Shown here: positions 1 through 8,594 of the stretch, one piece after another
How the letters are laid out: each line of letters opens with the position of its first letter
How positions within the stretch are numbered: the stretch's first letter is position 1
Origin: Thalassotalea sp. HSM 43
Lineage (GTDB): Bacteria; Pseudomonadota; Gammaproteobacteria; Enterobacterales; Alteromonadaceae
Length of the DNA: 64,000 nt
Assembly (NCBI RefSeq): GCF_004752005.1
Contig: NZ_CP038493.1
Coordinates: forward strand, 1,202,302-1,266,301
Direction: 5' to 3'
Notes under the pieces: model-generated
Seen by the model: only the letters and a program-made list of their open reading frames with translations
Told to the model about the DNA's origin: nothing
Database searches by the model: none
Translations under genes and position numbers: made by a program

Positions 1-135
1 TATTTTCCAGCTGGTCGCGCTTACTTTCAAACCTATGTTGCTAATGCCGCATTAGATTTAATTCGTCGCGAAGTGCTCGAGATTGATGAAACGCCTAGAT
101 ACGTTACTGAGCGTCAATTACCGAAACAAAAATAA
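1..135 (+). CDS. 3' end of an unidentified protein-coding gene
   Basis: An open frame runs from the first base to a TAA at 133-135 and gives the last 44 residues of a protein, beginning YFPAGRAYFQTY and ending RQLPKQK. The tail is charged and shows no motif I can assign. The start and most of the gene lie outside the window, so the family is unknown. No clear hairpin terminator follows the stop codon. Confidence 0.6.
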   Translation, partial: YFPAGRAYFQTYVANAALDLIRREVLEIDETPRYVTERQLPKQK

Positions 136-320
136 ATGTTAATGAAAATGACTAATAGTTGGTAAATATCACCAGTCATTTGTCTATAAGGTTATATCAC
201 TTACATTTGAAAACACTGTAAACACATGATTTATAAGTATATTTCACTTTATGGCACCGATATTGCTCATTAATTACTGTATATAAATATAATTAATGAC
301 TCACGGGAGAGATATTTAGC

Positions 321-1127
321 ATGAAAAAGTTTGTACTAGCGGGACTGACCAGCATTGCCCTGACTTCGGGTAGTGCATTTGCCCATGACGACGATAGCTA
401 CAATTTCAGCTCAGAGCATTGCTCTGTCAATGTTAATTATGGTGTGGTTGTTGAAGAGCAACACATTCGCTTTATTGATAAAGACCAAACCATTATTCAA
501 ATCAATGACGGTGACCAACTATTTGTTAAAGGCAAACAGGTTCGTCTAACCAGTGAGCAAAAACAATTACTGTCAGATTACGCCGATGCAATCAACGAGC
601 AAGTACCGAACGTGGTCAATTTGGCCAACGAAGCCATAGGCATTGCCTTCACCGCCATCAGTCATGTCGCCACGGCGTTCAGTGGTGAAGATACAGATAA
701 CAGTGAAAAGCTGGAGAAAATCTTTGCTCGTATTGAACAAAAAGTTGCCGAACGTTTTAATAAAGACCAAGGCAGTTACTATGTCGCGCAACAAGACTTT
801 GACGAGTTTGATCGCTTTATAGAAGATGAATTAGAAGCCGAAATTGAAGGCGTTGTGTCAAGCTTTGTCGGTGATATCCTTATTGCAGCGGGTACAGCAA
901 TGACCGAAGGTGATGGCAGCTTTGAAGAAAATATGGAAGCTTTCGGCGAGAAAATGGAAAAAATGGGTGAAGATATCGAGAGCACCGTCGAAGAGCAAGC
1001 CGAAGATCTAGAGAAACAAGCGGAAGATCTTTGTCAGAACTTAAAAGAGCTGGATGATATTGAACAACGTCTAACCGACAGCGTTGACGAGCTGAACGAC
1101 ATTGACCTAATTAGCGTTGGCGACTAA
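321..1127 (+). CDS. YggN-type (DUF2884) periplasmic protein
   Basis: 268 residues with a signal peptide (MKKF, then a hydrophobic run, then a likely cleavage near GSAFA-HD at about residue 21). The conserved N-terminal part of the DUF2884/YggN family is recognisable: a cysteine in SSEHCSVN, a short beta-rich segment with LFVKGKQV, then the helical region LLSDYADAINEQVP. The C-terminal third (about 195-250) is strongly acidic and heptad-like (EKMEKMGEDIEST, EEQAEDLEKQAEDL), suggesting a coiled coil. The start is supported by GGGAGA about 9 bases upstream. The family's role is not established. It stands alone, followed by a hairpin shared with the convergent gene. Confidence 0.8.
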   Translation: MKKFVLAGLTSIALTSGSAFAHDDDSYNFSSEHCSVNVNYGVVVEEQHIRFIDKDQTIIQINDGDQLFVKGKQVRLTSEQKQLLSDYADAINEQVPNVVNLANEAIGIAFTAISHVATAFSGEDTDNSEKLEKIFARIEQKVAERFNKDQGSYYVAQQDFDEFDRFIEDELEAEIEGVVSSFVGDILIAAGTAMTEGDGSFEENMEAFGEKMEKMGEDIESTVEEQAEDLEKQAEDLCQNLKELDDIEQRLTDSVDELNDIDLISVGD

Positions 1128-1156
1128 TACCTCGCCGCGTCACAATAGCCAATAAC

Positions 1157-1190
1157 ACAAGGGAAGCATCAGCTTCCCTTGTTACTTTTA
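1157..1190. terminator. hairpin terminator between convergent genes
   Basis: An 11-bp perfect stem (ACAAGGGAAGC, with its partner at 1172-1182) and a 4-base loop, followed by a short T-rich stretch. It lies between the convergent genes ending at 1127 and 1201 and could serve both. Confidence 0.6.
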
Positions 1191-1200
1191 AACCCTACTA

Positions 1201-1620
1201 CTACAACACTACCTGCTGCTCAAAACGTTTACCATACCGTCCCGTATAAGCGACGATAATAGGGATACCCACCATAGTGATCACCGAAAACCAAACAGGA
1301 TGGTCTATCATCATCAAACTGCTGATGGCGCCAAAAAAGATCAGCAAACCAACAAAGAAGGCCATCATCATGCTCGCGCCTTTGGCGATAAAGCAACTGA
1401 CAATGCCACCGACAAAGGTCGCTACAAACCAAGCAATGATGACGAAAACCAACGCCCCGGCTGGCGCAGTTTTCATGTATTCGTTGACCTGCTGCTGACT
1501 GGTTAAATCGGCCGGCGGCGGATAAATCAGGTGTCCCAGCTGCTCTACGGAATAAACCATAAAGATGGCAATAATCCAGCCAAGAATCACCGCTAATGGA
1601 TATCTTAATGATTTAGGCAT
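1201..1620 (-). CDS. small four-helix membrane protein of unknown function
   Basis: 139 residues when started at the ATG at 1620 (MPKSLRYPLAV). That start has AGGAGG a few bases upstream; a longer reading from 1650 lacks such a site. Four hydrophobic stretches can be seen: residues about 8-28 (LAVILGWIIAIFMVYSV), 55-78, 82-105 and 107-125. A short loop between helices 1 and 2 is rich in P, D and Q. No enzymatic motif is visible and I do not recognise a named family. It is divergent from the NnrS gene, with a short AT-rich gap between them that probably holds both promoters. Confidence 0.6.
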   Translation of the reverse strand: MPKSLRYPLAVILGWIIAIFMVYSVEQLGHLIYPPPADLTSQQQVNEYMKTAPAGALVFVIIAWFVATFVGGIVSCFIAKGASMMMAFFVGLLIFFGAISSLMMIDHPVWFSVITMVGIPIIVAYTGRYGKRFEQQVVL

Positions 1621-1731
1621 GTATCCTCCTGTTTCCATTAGGTATAGCACATAAAAATTACAATTTTCAGTAACTTGATTGAGCGTAATTAGCTAAAATA
1701 GACAGTAAGTAGCTAACCGGACCTCGTTAAG

Positions 1732-2934
1732 ATGCAAATCACTGATCTCACTAAAGAACAAAATATTGCGCCATTCTTTCGATTGGGCTTTCGCCCATTT
1801 TTTACTTTAGGTGCATTTTTCAGCTGTCTTGCCTTAATTGTTTGGGTTGGTGTGCTGTCAGGTTCATTGCATTTCGAGGTGTACGGTGGAGGCTATTTTT
1901 ATCACATTCATGAAATGGTCTTTGGTTTTGTCATCGCCATCGTTGTCGGCTTCTTACTAACGGCGGTGCAAAATTGGACTGGTATTCGTTCCATTAATGG
2001 CAAGCCTTTGATGTGGCTTGTATTATTGTGGTTTTTAGGCCGATTGGTGATGCTCATGCCATCCTGGTTTGGTGCCACTTTAGCGGCCATTATTGATGTT
2101 AGCTTTTTGCTGGTTGCTGCTATCTATTTGGCGATTCCCATCATTAAAGTGAAGCAAACCCGCAACTTATTTTTTATTCCAATGCTGCTATTTTTTGCGT
2201 TGCTCAATACGCTTATGCATAGCAGTATTCAAGGCTACCTCGTTATCTCATTAAAAACCTTGAGCTATGCGGTGTTGTTATTAATTACCTTGCTGATGTC
2301 AATCATGGCGGGACGGGTAACACCGATGTTTACTGCCAATGGTACTGGTACGCAAAAAGTCGCACCTTGGGCGTGGCTTGAATGGTCATGTACAATCAGC
2401 CTATTATTGCTTATTGTGGTTCACTTAACGCAAGCCAACCTAATGATCGCTAACGACATTGTTGCCACATTGTTTGTTATCAGCGCCGCATTGCAAGCCA
2501 TTAGATGGATACGATGGCGTCCATGGATTACCTTATCAGTGCCGTTATTGTGGTCACTACACGCCAGTATGTTCTTTGTTTGGTTTGGCCTGTTAACCAT
2601 TGGTATAGGGTTATTTATGCAGTCCGTCGCATTAAGCCATATATGGCATTTATTGACCATAGGTGGCATGGGTGGATTGATTCTAGCGATGATATCGAGA
2701 GTTAGTCTTGGCCATACAGGGCAACCGCTAAAACCCTCGAAAATAATGAGCTTAGCCTTTTTATTGGTTATTGTTGCCGCCCTAGTTCGAGGCTTTGGCC
2801 CTTGGCTGGCACCACAACTGCACATGCTGTTTATCAATTTAAGTAGCCTGTGCTGGTTAATAGCCTTTACAATATTTGTTATAAAATATGCACCTATGTT
2901 GATGCAACCACGAAAAGATGGCAGACCCGGATAA
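1732..2934 (+). CDS. nnrS: NnrS family membrane protein
   Basis: 400 residues and almost entirely hydrophobic, with about 12 predicted membrane helices. The NnrS hallmarks are present: FFRLGFRPFF near the N-terminus (residues 15-24), the histidine motif YHIHEMVFGF (about 58-67) and LLTAVQNWTG just after it. A later HIWHL segment supplies more conserved histidines. NnrS proteins are haem- and copper-containing membrane proteins linked to relief of nitrosative (NO) stress in denitrifiers and other bacteria. No denitrification genes are visible here. Its 3' end overlaps the next gene by 17 bases, so the two are probably translated together. Confidence 0.85.
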   Translation: MQITDLTKEQNIAPFFRLGFRPFFTLGAFFSCLALIVWVGVLSGSLHFEVYGGGYFYHIHEMVFGFVIAIVVGFLLTAVQNWTGIRSINGKPLMWLVLLWFLGRLVMLMPSWFGATLAAIIDVSFLLVAAIYLAIPIIKVKQTRNLFFIPMLLFFALLNTLMHSSIQGYLVISLKTLSYAVLLLITLLMSIMAGRVTPMFTANGTGTQKVAPWAWLEWSCTISLLLLIVVHLTQANLMIANDIVATLFVISAALQAIRWIRWRPWITLSVPLLWSLHASMFFVWFGLLTIGIGLFMQSVALSHIWHLLTIGGMGGLILAMISRVSLGHTGQPLKPSKIMSLAFLLVIVAALVRGFGPWLAPQLHMLFINLSSLCWLIAFTIFVIKYAPMLMQPRKDGRPG

Positions 2935-3883
2935 AAAAATGCGCGCTGTATTCCTAGATAAAAGCACTATAAATGACAAAATAGACTTTTCAGCAATTGA
3001 AAGCCAGTTTGATACTATTGGCTACTTTGACTGTACCGAAGCCGATAAAGTGGTATCACGTTGTCGATTTGCCGATGTCATTATTACCAATAAGGTAATT
3101 ATAGATAAACAGGTGATGGCGCAGTTACCGCGATTAAAACTAATTTGTATCGCCGCAACCGGTACCAACAATGTTGATTTGCTCGCCGCCAAGGCACAAG
3201 GCGTAACGGTAATGAATGTCAGTGGTTATTCCACCACAGCTGTTAGCCAATACGTATTTGCGATGTTGTTAGAGCATTTGCAAAAATCATCAGAGTATAT
3301 TGCCAACGTCAAACAGGGTCAGTGGCAAAAAAGTCCGGTATTTTGTCATTTCAGTCAACCATTTAACGAACTAGCTGGTAAAACCATGGCGATCATAGGC
3401 TATGGCACGATAGCGCAACGCGTTGCCATTATTGCTGAGGCATTTGGTATGCAGGTACTCATTGCTGAACGCCAGGGTAGTCAATCGATTCGTAGCGGCC
3501 GCACGCCGTTTGAGCAAGCGTTAGCCGTTGCCGATGTTGTGAGCTTGCACGCGCCATTGACCGCTGAAACTGAACTGATGATCAACCAACAGACTTTGGC
3601 GATAATGAAAAAAGACGCCATTTTGGTCAATACCGCTCGTGGTGGTTTGGTTGACTCTAACGCCGTTGTTGATGCATTAAAATGTAAGCAACTAGGTGCC
3701 GCCATATTAGATGTGCTGGAGGTAGAGCCACCGCCTGCTAATCATCCCTTACTCAATAATAAGCTAAAAAACCTTTATCTAACCGCACATGTTGCCTGGG
3801 GTTCTCAACAGGCACAGCAACGCTTAATTAATGGTATCGGTAAAAATATTGCAGACTTTAAAAGCAAAAACCGTGTCGAATGA
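2918..3883 (+). CDS. D-2-hydroxyacid dehydrogenase (glycerate dehydrogenase-like)
   Basis: 321 residues and full length for the NAD(P)-dependent D-isomer 2-hydroxyacid dehydrogenases. The Rossmann glycine motif GYGTIAQRVA is at about 161-170. The catalytic Arg is in NTARGGLVD (about 239-247), the Glu is just after LDVLEVEPP, and the His is in LTAHVAWGS. The family reduces 2-keto acids such as hydroxypyruvate or glyoxylate; the exact substrate cannot be read here. An internal ATG at 2939 (MRAVFLDKST) matches the usual family N-terminus better and may be the true start. Neither start has a strong Shine-Dalgarno sequence. The gene overlaps the end of nnrS. Confidence 0.85.
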   Translation: MADPDKKMRAVFLDKSTINDKIDFSAIESQFDTIGYFDCTEADKVVSRCRFADVIITNKVIIDKQVMAQLPRLKLICIAATGTNNVDLLAAKAQGVTVMNVSGYSTTAVSQYVFAMLLEHLQKSSEYIANVKQGQWQKSPVFCHFSQPFNELAGKTMAIIGYGTIAQRVAIIAEAFGMQVLIAERQGSQSIRSGRTPFEQALAVADVVSLHAPLTAETELMINQQTLAIMKKDAILVNTARGGLVDSNAVVDALKCKQLGAAILDVLEVEPPPANHPLLNNKLKNLYLTAHVAWGSQQAQQRLINGIGKNIADFKSKNRVE

Positions 3884-3893
3884 CACGGTTTTT
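3867..3893. terminator. bidirectional Rho-independent terminator
   Basis: The 11-bp stem AAAACCGTGTC (3867-3877) with GACACGGTTTT (3882-3892) has a four-base loop and A and T tracts on both sides. It overlaps the stop codon of the dehydrogenase gene and faces the convergent small gene ending at 3907. Confidence 0.85.
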
Positions 3894-3906
3894 TATAACA
3901 GGATGC

Positions 3907-4113
3907 TTACACGGCGTGCTGCATTGAGTCCGGCATTCGTTCGCCGACTTTGTTGATGATATTTAGCTCGCCTTTGTATACAGAAATAATCGACTTGCCT
4001 TGTTTATACTGCACCGGAATGATCACTTTACCTTCGTCACTGACCTCAAGATCAATAACATCATGTAAAAGTTCTAATGATACAGTTTCATAATAAATGA
4101 CGGTTACTTGCAT
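3907..4113 (-). CDS. TIGR02922/DUF2375 family small protein, copy 1
   Basis: 68 residues when started at the ATG at 4113 (MQVTVIYYETVSLEL), which has AAGGA upstream. A longer frame to 4137 would place that ribosome-binding site inside the coding region. The layout is a short beta strand (VTVIYY), SLELLHDVIDLEV, then QYKQGKSIISVYKGELNIIN. It is clearly related to the next gene upstream (VTVIYFDSETLELNHHV, KKGKSIIAVCEG). I recall this family as small proteins of unknown function from Colwellia and Shewanella, sometimes in two copies. It is probably cytoplasmic. Confidence 0.75.
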   Translation of the reverse strand: MQVTVIYYETVSLELLHDVIDLEVSDEGKVIIPVQYKQGKSIISVYKGELNIINKVGERMPDSMQHAV

Positions 4114-4184
4114 GGATTTACTACCTGTCCTTAGCACTCAGTAGGAATGCATAATCTCTCGTGGTTTGCATAAAACATGCACAG

Positions 4185-4382
4185 TTAGCTGGCGTATTCC
4201 AACTCTAAAGGCTGATTATCGCCTTCACAAACAGCAATAATGGATTTGCCTTTTTTAAACGCTTCGGAAAGTACCACTCGGCCTTGCTCGAGTGTTGGGA
4301 AGTCACCCACGTGGTGATTAAGCTCTAGGGTCTCACTGTCAAAATAAATGACGGTGACATTTCTAACATTATCGCTTTTCAT
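4185..4382 (-). CDS. TIGR02922/DUF2375 family small protein, copy 2
   Basis: 65 residues, paralogous to the gene just downstream. Shared features are VTVIYF, a LEL-x-HHV segment, a VVL or VII strand, and KGKSIIAV near residue 43. It differs in carrying a cysteine (AVCEGDN) and an acidic tail. The two copies lie in tandem 71 bases apart in the same direction, which suggests duplication and possibly one transcript. There is no strong Shine-Dalgarno. A 7-bp inverted repeat lies about 50 bases upstream. The function is unknown. Confidence 0.75.
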   Translation of the reverse strand: MKSDNVRNVTVIYFDSETLELNHHVGDFPTLEQGRVVLSEAFKKGKSIIAVCEGDNQPLELEYAS

Positions 4383-4430
4383 ATTGTTGAACTCAGTTTT
4401 ATCGTTATTATTTTGAGTTCCATTCTAACC

Positions 4431-4454
4431 ATAAGTGGTTGTTTAAACACTTAT
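4431..4454. promoter_or_regulatory. inverted repeat upstream of the TIGR02922 pair
   Basis: ATAAGTG (4431-4437) and CACTTAT (4448-4454) form 7-bp arms around a 10-base AT-rich centre, in the promoter region of the gene starting at 4382. The geometry could suit a dimeric regulator, but no known operator is recognised. Confidence 0.3.
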
Positions 4455-4572
4455 ATTGTCGATTCCGTTCCTCCTCTACGCTAATAATTCCTAGTAAATA
4501 GGTCAAGATATTTTTTCCTAAATAAGGTCTTTTTTTCAGCGTAGTGCAGCGACATTTACCCGCTATACCCTG

Positions 4573-5913
4573 CTACATAAAGCGATCAGCAAATTTGCCA
4601 TAATGAAAATATGCCCACTGACCAACGCGACGAAACATCGGTAATGGAAACGCAGGTAATTGCGATTGATATAGCGGTATATTCGGCACCGACTGGCCTG
4701 CCACTTTGTCCGCTAACCGTTTTCCCGCTTGCACAGAAAAGCTTAAACCGTTGCCACAATATCCCATGGCATAAAAGAGCCCCGGCTCGGATTCTGCTTG
4801 GGCAATATGAGGAATATCATCGAGGGTCATACAGATCCATCCTGACCAACGATATTGATAACGAATGTCTGCTAATCCAGGGAAGCTGCGTTTAAGCTCC
4901 TGCAATAAACGCTCTGCAAAATAAGGATCATCGGCACCTTTGCCGGTAATAGCGCCACGACCGCCAAACAATATTCGATTATCCGGCAGTTTACGGTAGT
5001 AGTATTTTAGCGCTCTGGTATCCATGATCACATTCGAGGTAACAAAATTACATGCCGCCAACTGTGCATCAGATAATGGTTCGGTGACGATAATTTGCGA
5101 TAACACCGGTAAGGTTTTATTGGCAACCGCGGGGTGAAAACCTTTCGGCATATAACCGTTACCGGCGATAACCACCTTCGTCGCGGTGATAATGCCTTGT
5201 GGGGTATGTACCTGATAGCGTGCACCGTGCTTTTGCACATCAATTGCCGGCGTATGGGTATAAATATCAACCTCAGCGTCGTTTAATAGACGTTGATAGC
5301 CGAATGCCAATTTTAATGGGTTTAAGCCAACACCGTCTTCAAATCGTATCGCCCCATGAGCATTTTCATCGGCCATATAATGCTGATGAATTTGCGCGCG
5401 AGACAAGACATCAACGTCATAGCCAAACATGGAGCTGAGCAACTTAGCCTGGGCTTCTAGCTCTTGCATCTTGTTGGCTTTGTGAGCGACACGAATATAA
5501 CCAGGTTGCTGTAAATCGCAGTCTATGCCTTCGTTAATAAAAGCATGCACACGTTCAACACCTTCACAGGCTTCCTGATACACCATGCGCATCACGGGAT
5601 CGCCCCACTGTTGCTGCATTTTGGTCCACGACTTGCGACCCGTCGACTTTAAAATAAAACCCGCGTTACGACCGCTACAGCCCCAGGCGGTCTCATTTGC
5701 TTCTATGATTACCGGTTTTATATTGTACTCACGTTGCAAATGCAAAGCACAAGACATGCCCGTGTAACCGGCGCCTATCACTACCACGTCGGTATCTAAG
5801 TCCTGCTGCAAACGGCCTTTATTTTGCGGCGCTTTACCGCTAACACTGGCCCAGTAACTGTCCGGGTATGGTTGATTATTGGCAAGCTGGTTTTGAATAA
5901 GGGGATCGTACAT
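4573..5913 (-). CDS. FAD-dependent oxidoreductase (DAO family, PuuB-like)
   Basis: 446 residues. The N-terminal FAD-binding motif VVVIGAGYTGMSCALHL is at about 43-60, followed by VIIEANETAWGCSGRNAGF, a pattern typical of the D-amino-acid oxidase/GlpD fold. Closest in character are gamma-glutamylputrescine oxidase (PuuB) and related amine or amino-acid oxidases: the N-terminal SYWA segment and a C-terminal GYCGNGLSFSV near residue 390. It would oxidise an amine or amino acid using FAD, but the substrate is not defined. No put or puu genes flank it. It is divergent from a GNAT acetyltransferase gene 96 bases away. Confidence 0.8.
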   Translation of the reverse strand: MYDPLIQNQLANNQPYPDSYWASVSGKAPQNKGRLQQDLDTDVVVIGAGYTGMSCALHLQREYNIKPVIIEANETAWGCSGRNAGFILKSTGRKSWTKMQQQWGDPVMRMVYQEACEGVERVHAFINEGIDCDLQQPGYIRVAHKANKMQELEAQAKLLSSMFGYDVDVLSRAQIHQHYMADENAHGAIRFEDGVGLNPLKLAFGYQRLLNDAEVDIYTHTPAIDVQKHGARYQVHTPQGIITATKVVIAGNGYMPKGFHPAVANKTLPVLSQIIVTEPLSDAQLAACNFVTSNVIMDTRALKYYYRKLPDNRILFGGRGAITGKGADDPYFAERLLQELKRSFPGLADIRYQYRWSGWICMTLDDIPHIAQAESEPGLFYAMGYCGNGLSFSVQAGKRLADKVAGQSVPNIPLYQSQLPAFPLPMFRRVGQWAYFHYGKFADRFM

Positions 5914-6009
5914 GGGTTATTTGTCCTGGGTTGCGACCTAAAACTGTCGCACAAATGTGTGCAAATTTGCTATATACTATCAGGCCTTGGAATTACGACA
6001 ATAGCTGAT

Positions 6010-6576
6010 ATGAAAGAAGATATTATTTATAAAGAGATGCAGGCAAGCGACTTTGACGCCATCATCGCGCTAGGCAATTTTGTCCATGGTGATGGCTATG
6101 TCGATAGCAGTAATATTCATACTTGGTATGGCAAAGGTTTAAAAAACGGCGTTAACTCAAATTATGTCGCCTATGATGGCGATAAACTCGTCGGTTTTCG
6201 TATTACCTATGCCGCGCAACAGTTTAGCTTAGACCAATGGTACAGCCCTGATTTATGGCAAACGGAAATCAGCGAAACCGCCTACTTTAAATGCAATACT
6301 GTCGATGAAACTTATCGTGGCTATGGCATAGGTTCGCGACTGCTAGAGTTGTCTATAAAGGCATTGCAAGCGCAAGGTGCCAAAGCTGGCGTCAGTCACT
6401 TGTGGCGCCCAAGTCCGGGCAATAGTGCGGTAAAATATTTTACCAAATGCGGCGGACAGCTGGTCAAAGATCACCCAGGCAAGTGGAATGAAGACAGCAA
6501 AAACGGCTACAACTGTACTATTTGCGGCTATGATTGCCACTGTGTAGCCGCTGAAATGATCATTTATTTCAAGTAG
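6010..6576 (+). CDS. GNAT family N-acetyltransferase with a cysteine-rich tail
   Basis: 188 residues when started at the ATG at 6010 (MKEDIIYKEM). The frame is open back to 5824, but that part overlaps the divergent gene. The acetyl-CoA binding motif A is RGYGIGSRLLELSI (about 105-118), preceded by a CNTVDETY strand, so the GNAT fold is likely. The last 20 residues hold four cysteines in ten positions (C169, C172, C176, C178: CTICGYDCHC), which is unusual for the family and could bind a metal. The spacer to the divergent oxidase holds a GCACA/TGTGC inverted repeat (5949-5962) and a TGC-TATATA extended -10-like element. The substrate is unknown. Confidence 0.75.
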   Translation: MKEDIIYKEMQASDFDAIIALGNFVHGDGYVDSSNIHTWYGKGLKNGVNSNYVAYDGDKLVGFRITYAAQQFSLDQWYSPDLWQTEISETAYFKCNTVDETYRGYGIGSRLLELSIKALQAQGAKAGVSHLWRPSPGNSAVKYFTKCGGQLVKDHPGKWNEDSKNGYNCTICGYDCHCVAAEMIIYFK

Positions 6577-6602
6577 TTAATTACCAAAAATGGCGAGGGT
6601 AG

Positions 6603-7292
6603 TTAAAATAACTGGCCTTGCTTTTTCACCATTTCGGGTACACGCCAATCAATAGCTTGTTTGCCTTGTTGCTGTAGATATTGATTGGCCAATGAAAAGT
6701 GCTGACAACCAAAAAAACCGCGGTAAGCTGATAGTGGTGATGGATGCGCGCCAGATAATATGCAATGACGCGTATCATCTAGGTACTTACCTTTTTGCTG
6801 CGCATGCTTACCCCATAATATAAACACCAAATTATCAGCGTGTTCATTTAATGCGGCTATCACCGCATCGGTAAATGTTTCCCAACCAAATTTAGCATGC
6901 GAGTGAGCCTGTCCTTGACGCACCGTTAATACCGTATTGAGTAGTAACACCCCCTGCTCTGCCCAGCAAGTGAGGTTACCGTGCTCTGGTATATCAAAGC
7001 CATTGATATCGGTTAGCAGCTCTTTGTACATATTTTTTAAGCTAGGTGGTACCTTTACGCTATCTTGCACAGAAAACGCCAAGCCGTGCGCCTGTCCTGG
7101 ACCATGGTATGGATCTTGGCCAAGAATGACCACCTTAACTTGCTCAAACGGGGTTAAATCAAACGCTGAAAACACCTGATTTTCAGGTGGATAAATAGCA
7201 TGCTCAGAGTCGCGTTCATTAGCCACCCTGCTCATTAGCTGCTGAAAATAATCCTGTTGTTTTTGCTGTTCGAGAAACTCTTGCCAATTCAT
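6603..7292 (-). CDS. ung: uracil-DNA glycosylase
   Basis: 229 residues, the usual size for family 1 UDG. It removes uracil from DNA as the first step of base-excision repair. The water-activating motif [13 protein letters not shown] is seen with the catalytic Asp at residue 60, followed by GLAFSV. The uracil-binding FILWG and the leucine-intercalation loop [15 protein letters not shown] near residue 187 are also present. The gene begins six bases after the thrC stop codon on the same strand, so it may be read from the thr transcript. Its ribosome-binding site is weak. Confidence 0.97.
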   Translation of the reverse strand: MNWQEFLEQQKQQDYFQQLMSRVANERDSEHAIYPPENQVFSAFDLTPFEQVKVVILGQDPYHGPGQAHGLAFSVQDSVKVPPSLKNMYKELLTDINGFDIPEHGNLTCWAEQGVLLLNTVLTVRQGQAHSHAKFGWETFTDAVIAALNEHADNLVFILWGKHAQQKGKYLDDTRHCILSGAHPSPLSAYRGFFGCQHFSLANQYLQQQGKQAIDWRVPEMVKKQGQLF

Positions 7293-7298
7293 GTCTTT

Positions 7299-8585
7299 TT
7301 AGCCAAGCAGAAAATCCCGTAGCTTAGCAAAGTCGTTAGCCATTGACACGGACAAAATCTCTTCCGTTGAACAATCAGCTAGCTCTTTTGGTAAGGCTAT
7401 CGGTGTGCCCAAAATGCTTTCAACCGTATCTTTGAATTTAGCAGGATGTGCGGTCCCTAAAAATAAGCCAAACTCATCGTCTTTAAGTTGATATTTAAGC
7501 GCTTTGTAGGCGACTGCAGCATGAGGCTCACTGATATAACCTAACTGGTTCAATTGAGTTACACCGATTTGTGTTTGCTCTTCGTCAATGGCAATACCCG
7601 CTAAATCTTGGTCATCGATAATACCCGAGGTCAGCATATGCTCTACTCGCGGCCAGTTATTTGGCTTAGAGACATCCATGGCATTCGACATTGTCGAGAT
7701 AGTGTCATTTGGTAGCCACATCTTATTCTTCAAGTATCTTGGTACGGTATCATTCACATTCGTAGCTGCGACAAAACGCTTAATAGGTAGGCCCATGGCT
7801 TTGGCTAACATGGCTGCCGTTAAGTTACCAAAATTACCACTTGGCACCGATACGACAACATCATCAATGCTACCACGTTGGCGCTTGAGCTGTGCCGCGG
7901 CTTCAAAGTAATAACAGATTTGCGCCAGCAATCTAGAAATGTTGATTGAATTAGCCGAATTTAAACCAATGCTGTGTTTTAAATGTTCATCATCGAAGCT
8001 TTGTTTAACCAGCGCCTGACAATCATCAAAACTGCCATCAATGGCTATCGTTTCAATATTGCCGCCTAACGTGGTAAACATCTTTTCCTGCAAGAGACTG
8101 ATTTTGCCTTTTGGATAAAGGATCACCACCTTGATATTCGTTAACCCATAAAAGGCATGGGCAACCGCAGCACCGGTGTCACCAGAGGTTGCGGTTAAAA
8201 TGGTGATAGGCTTGCTGCTTTGTTGACTAAACGACTGTAAACAGTGCGCCATAAAGCGCGCACCGAAGTCTTTAAACGCCAGTGTTGGACCATGAAACAG
8301 CTCCAATGTCGCCATTTTTTCATCAATCGCTTGTACATTGGCAGGAAAGTTAAATGCGTCATTAATCAACTGCAAAAACGCATCTTCACTAAATTCATCA
8401 GCAACGAAAGGGTATAAAATTTTCGCGCTGCGCTCAGCCAACGGCATCGCTAATAACTCATCGATATTGTCATAGCGCGGCAAATCTTTAGGAAAAAACA
8501 AACCTTGATCCTGACCCAAGCCTTGACGGACGGCATCGGCAAACGACAAGCTTTGCTGTGGATGTTTTAAATTATAATACTGCAT
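7299..8585 (-). CDS. thrC: threonine synthase
   Basis: 428 residues, matching the enteric-type enzyme. It converts O-phosphohomoserine to threonine with pyridoxal phosphate. The N-terminal MQYYNLKHP is typical, the PLP lysine lies in LAFKDFGARFM (about residue 107), and the phosphate/PLP segments TATSGDTGAAVAHAF and SVPSGNFGN follow. AAGGGGAC precedes the ATG. It is the last thr gene of the operon, nine bases after thrB. Confidence 0.97.
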   Translation of the reverse strand: MQYYNLKHPQQSLSFADAVRQGLGQDQGLFFPKDLPRYDNIDELLAMPLAERSAKILYPFVADEFSEDAFLQLINDAFNFPANVQAIDEKMATLELFHGPTLAFKDFGARFMAHCLQSFSQQSSKPITILTATSGDTGAAVAHAFYGLTNIKVVILYPKGKISLLQEKMFTTLGGNIETIAIDGSFDDCQALVKQSFDDEHLKHSIGLNSANSINISRLLAQICYYFEAAAQLKRQRGSIDDVVVSVPSGNFGNLTAAMLAKAMGLPIKRFVAATNVNDTVPRYLKNKMWLPNDTISTMSNAMDVSKPNNWPRVEHMLTSGIIDDQDLAGIAIDEEQTQIGVTQLNQLGYISEPHAAVAYKALKYQLKDDEFGLFLGTAHPAKFKDTVESILGTPIALPKELADCSTEEILSVSMANDFAKLRDFLLG

Positions 8586-8594
8586 ACTGTCCCC

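Noticed and set aside
5824-6009. Upstream extension of the GNAT gene to 5824
   Set aside because: It would overlap the divergent oxidoreductase gene, and the protein before MKEDIIY does not resemble the family.
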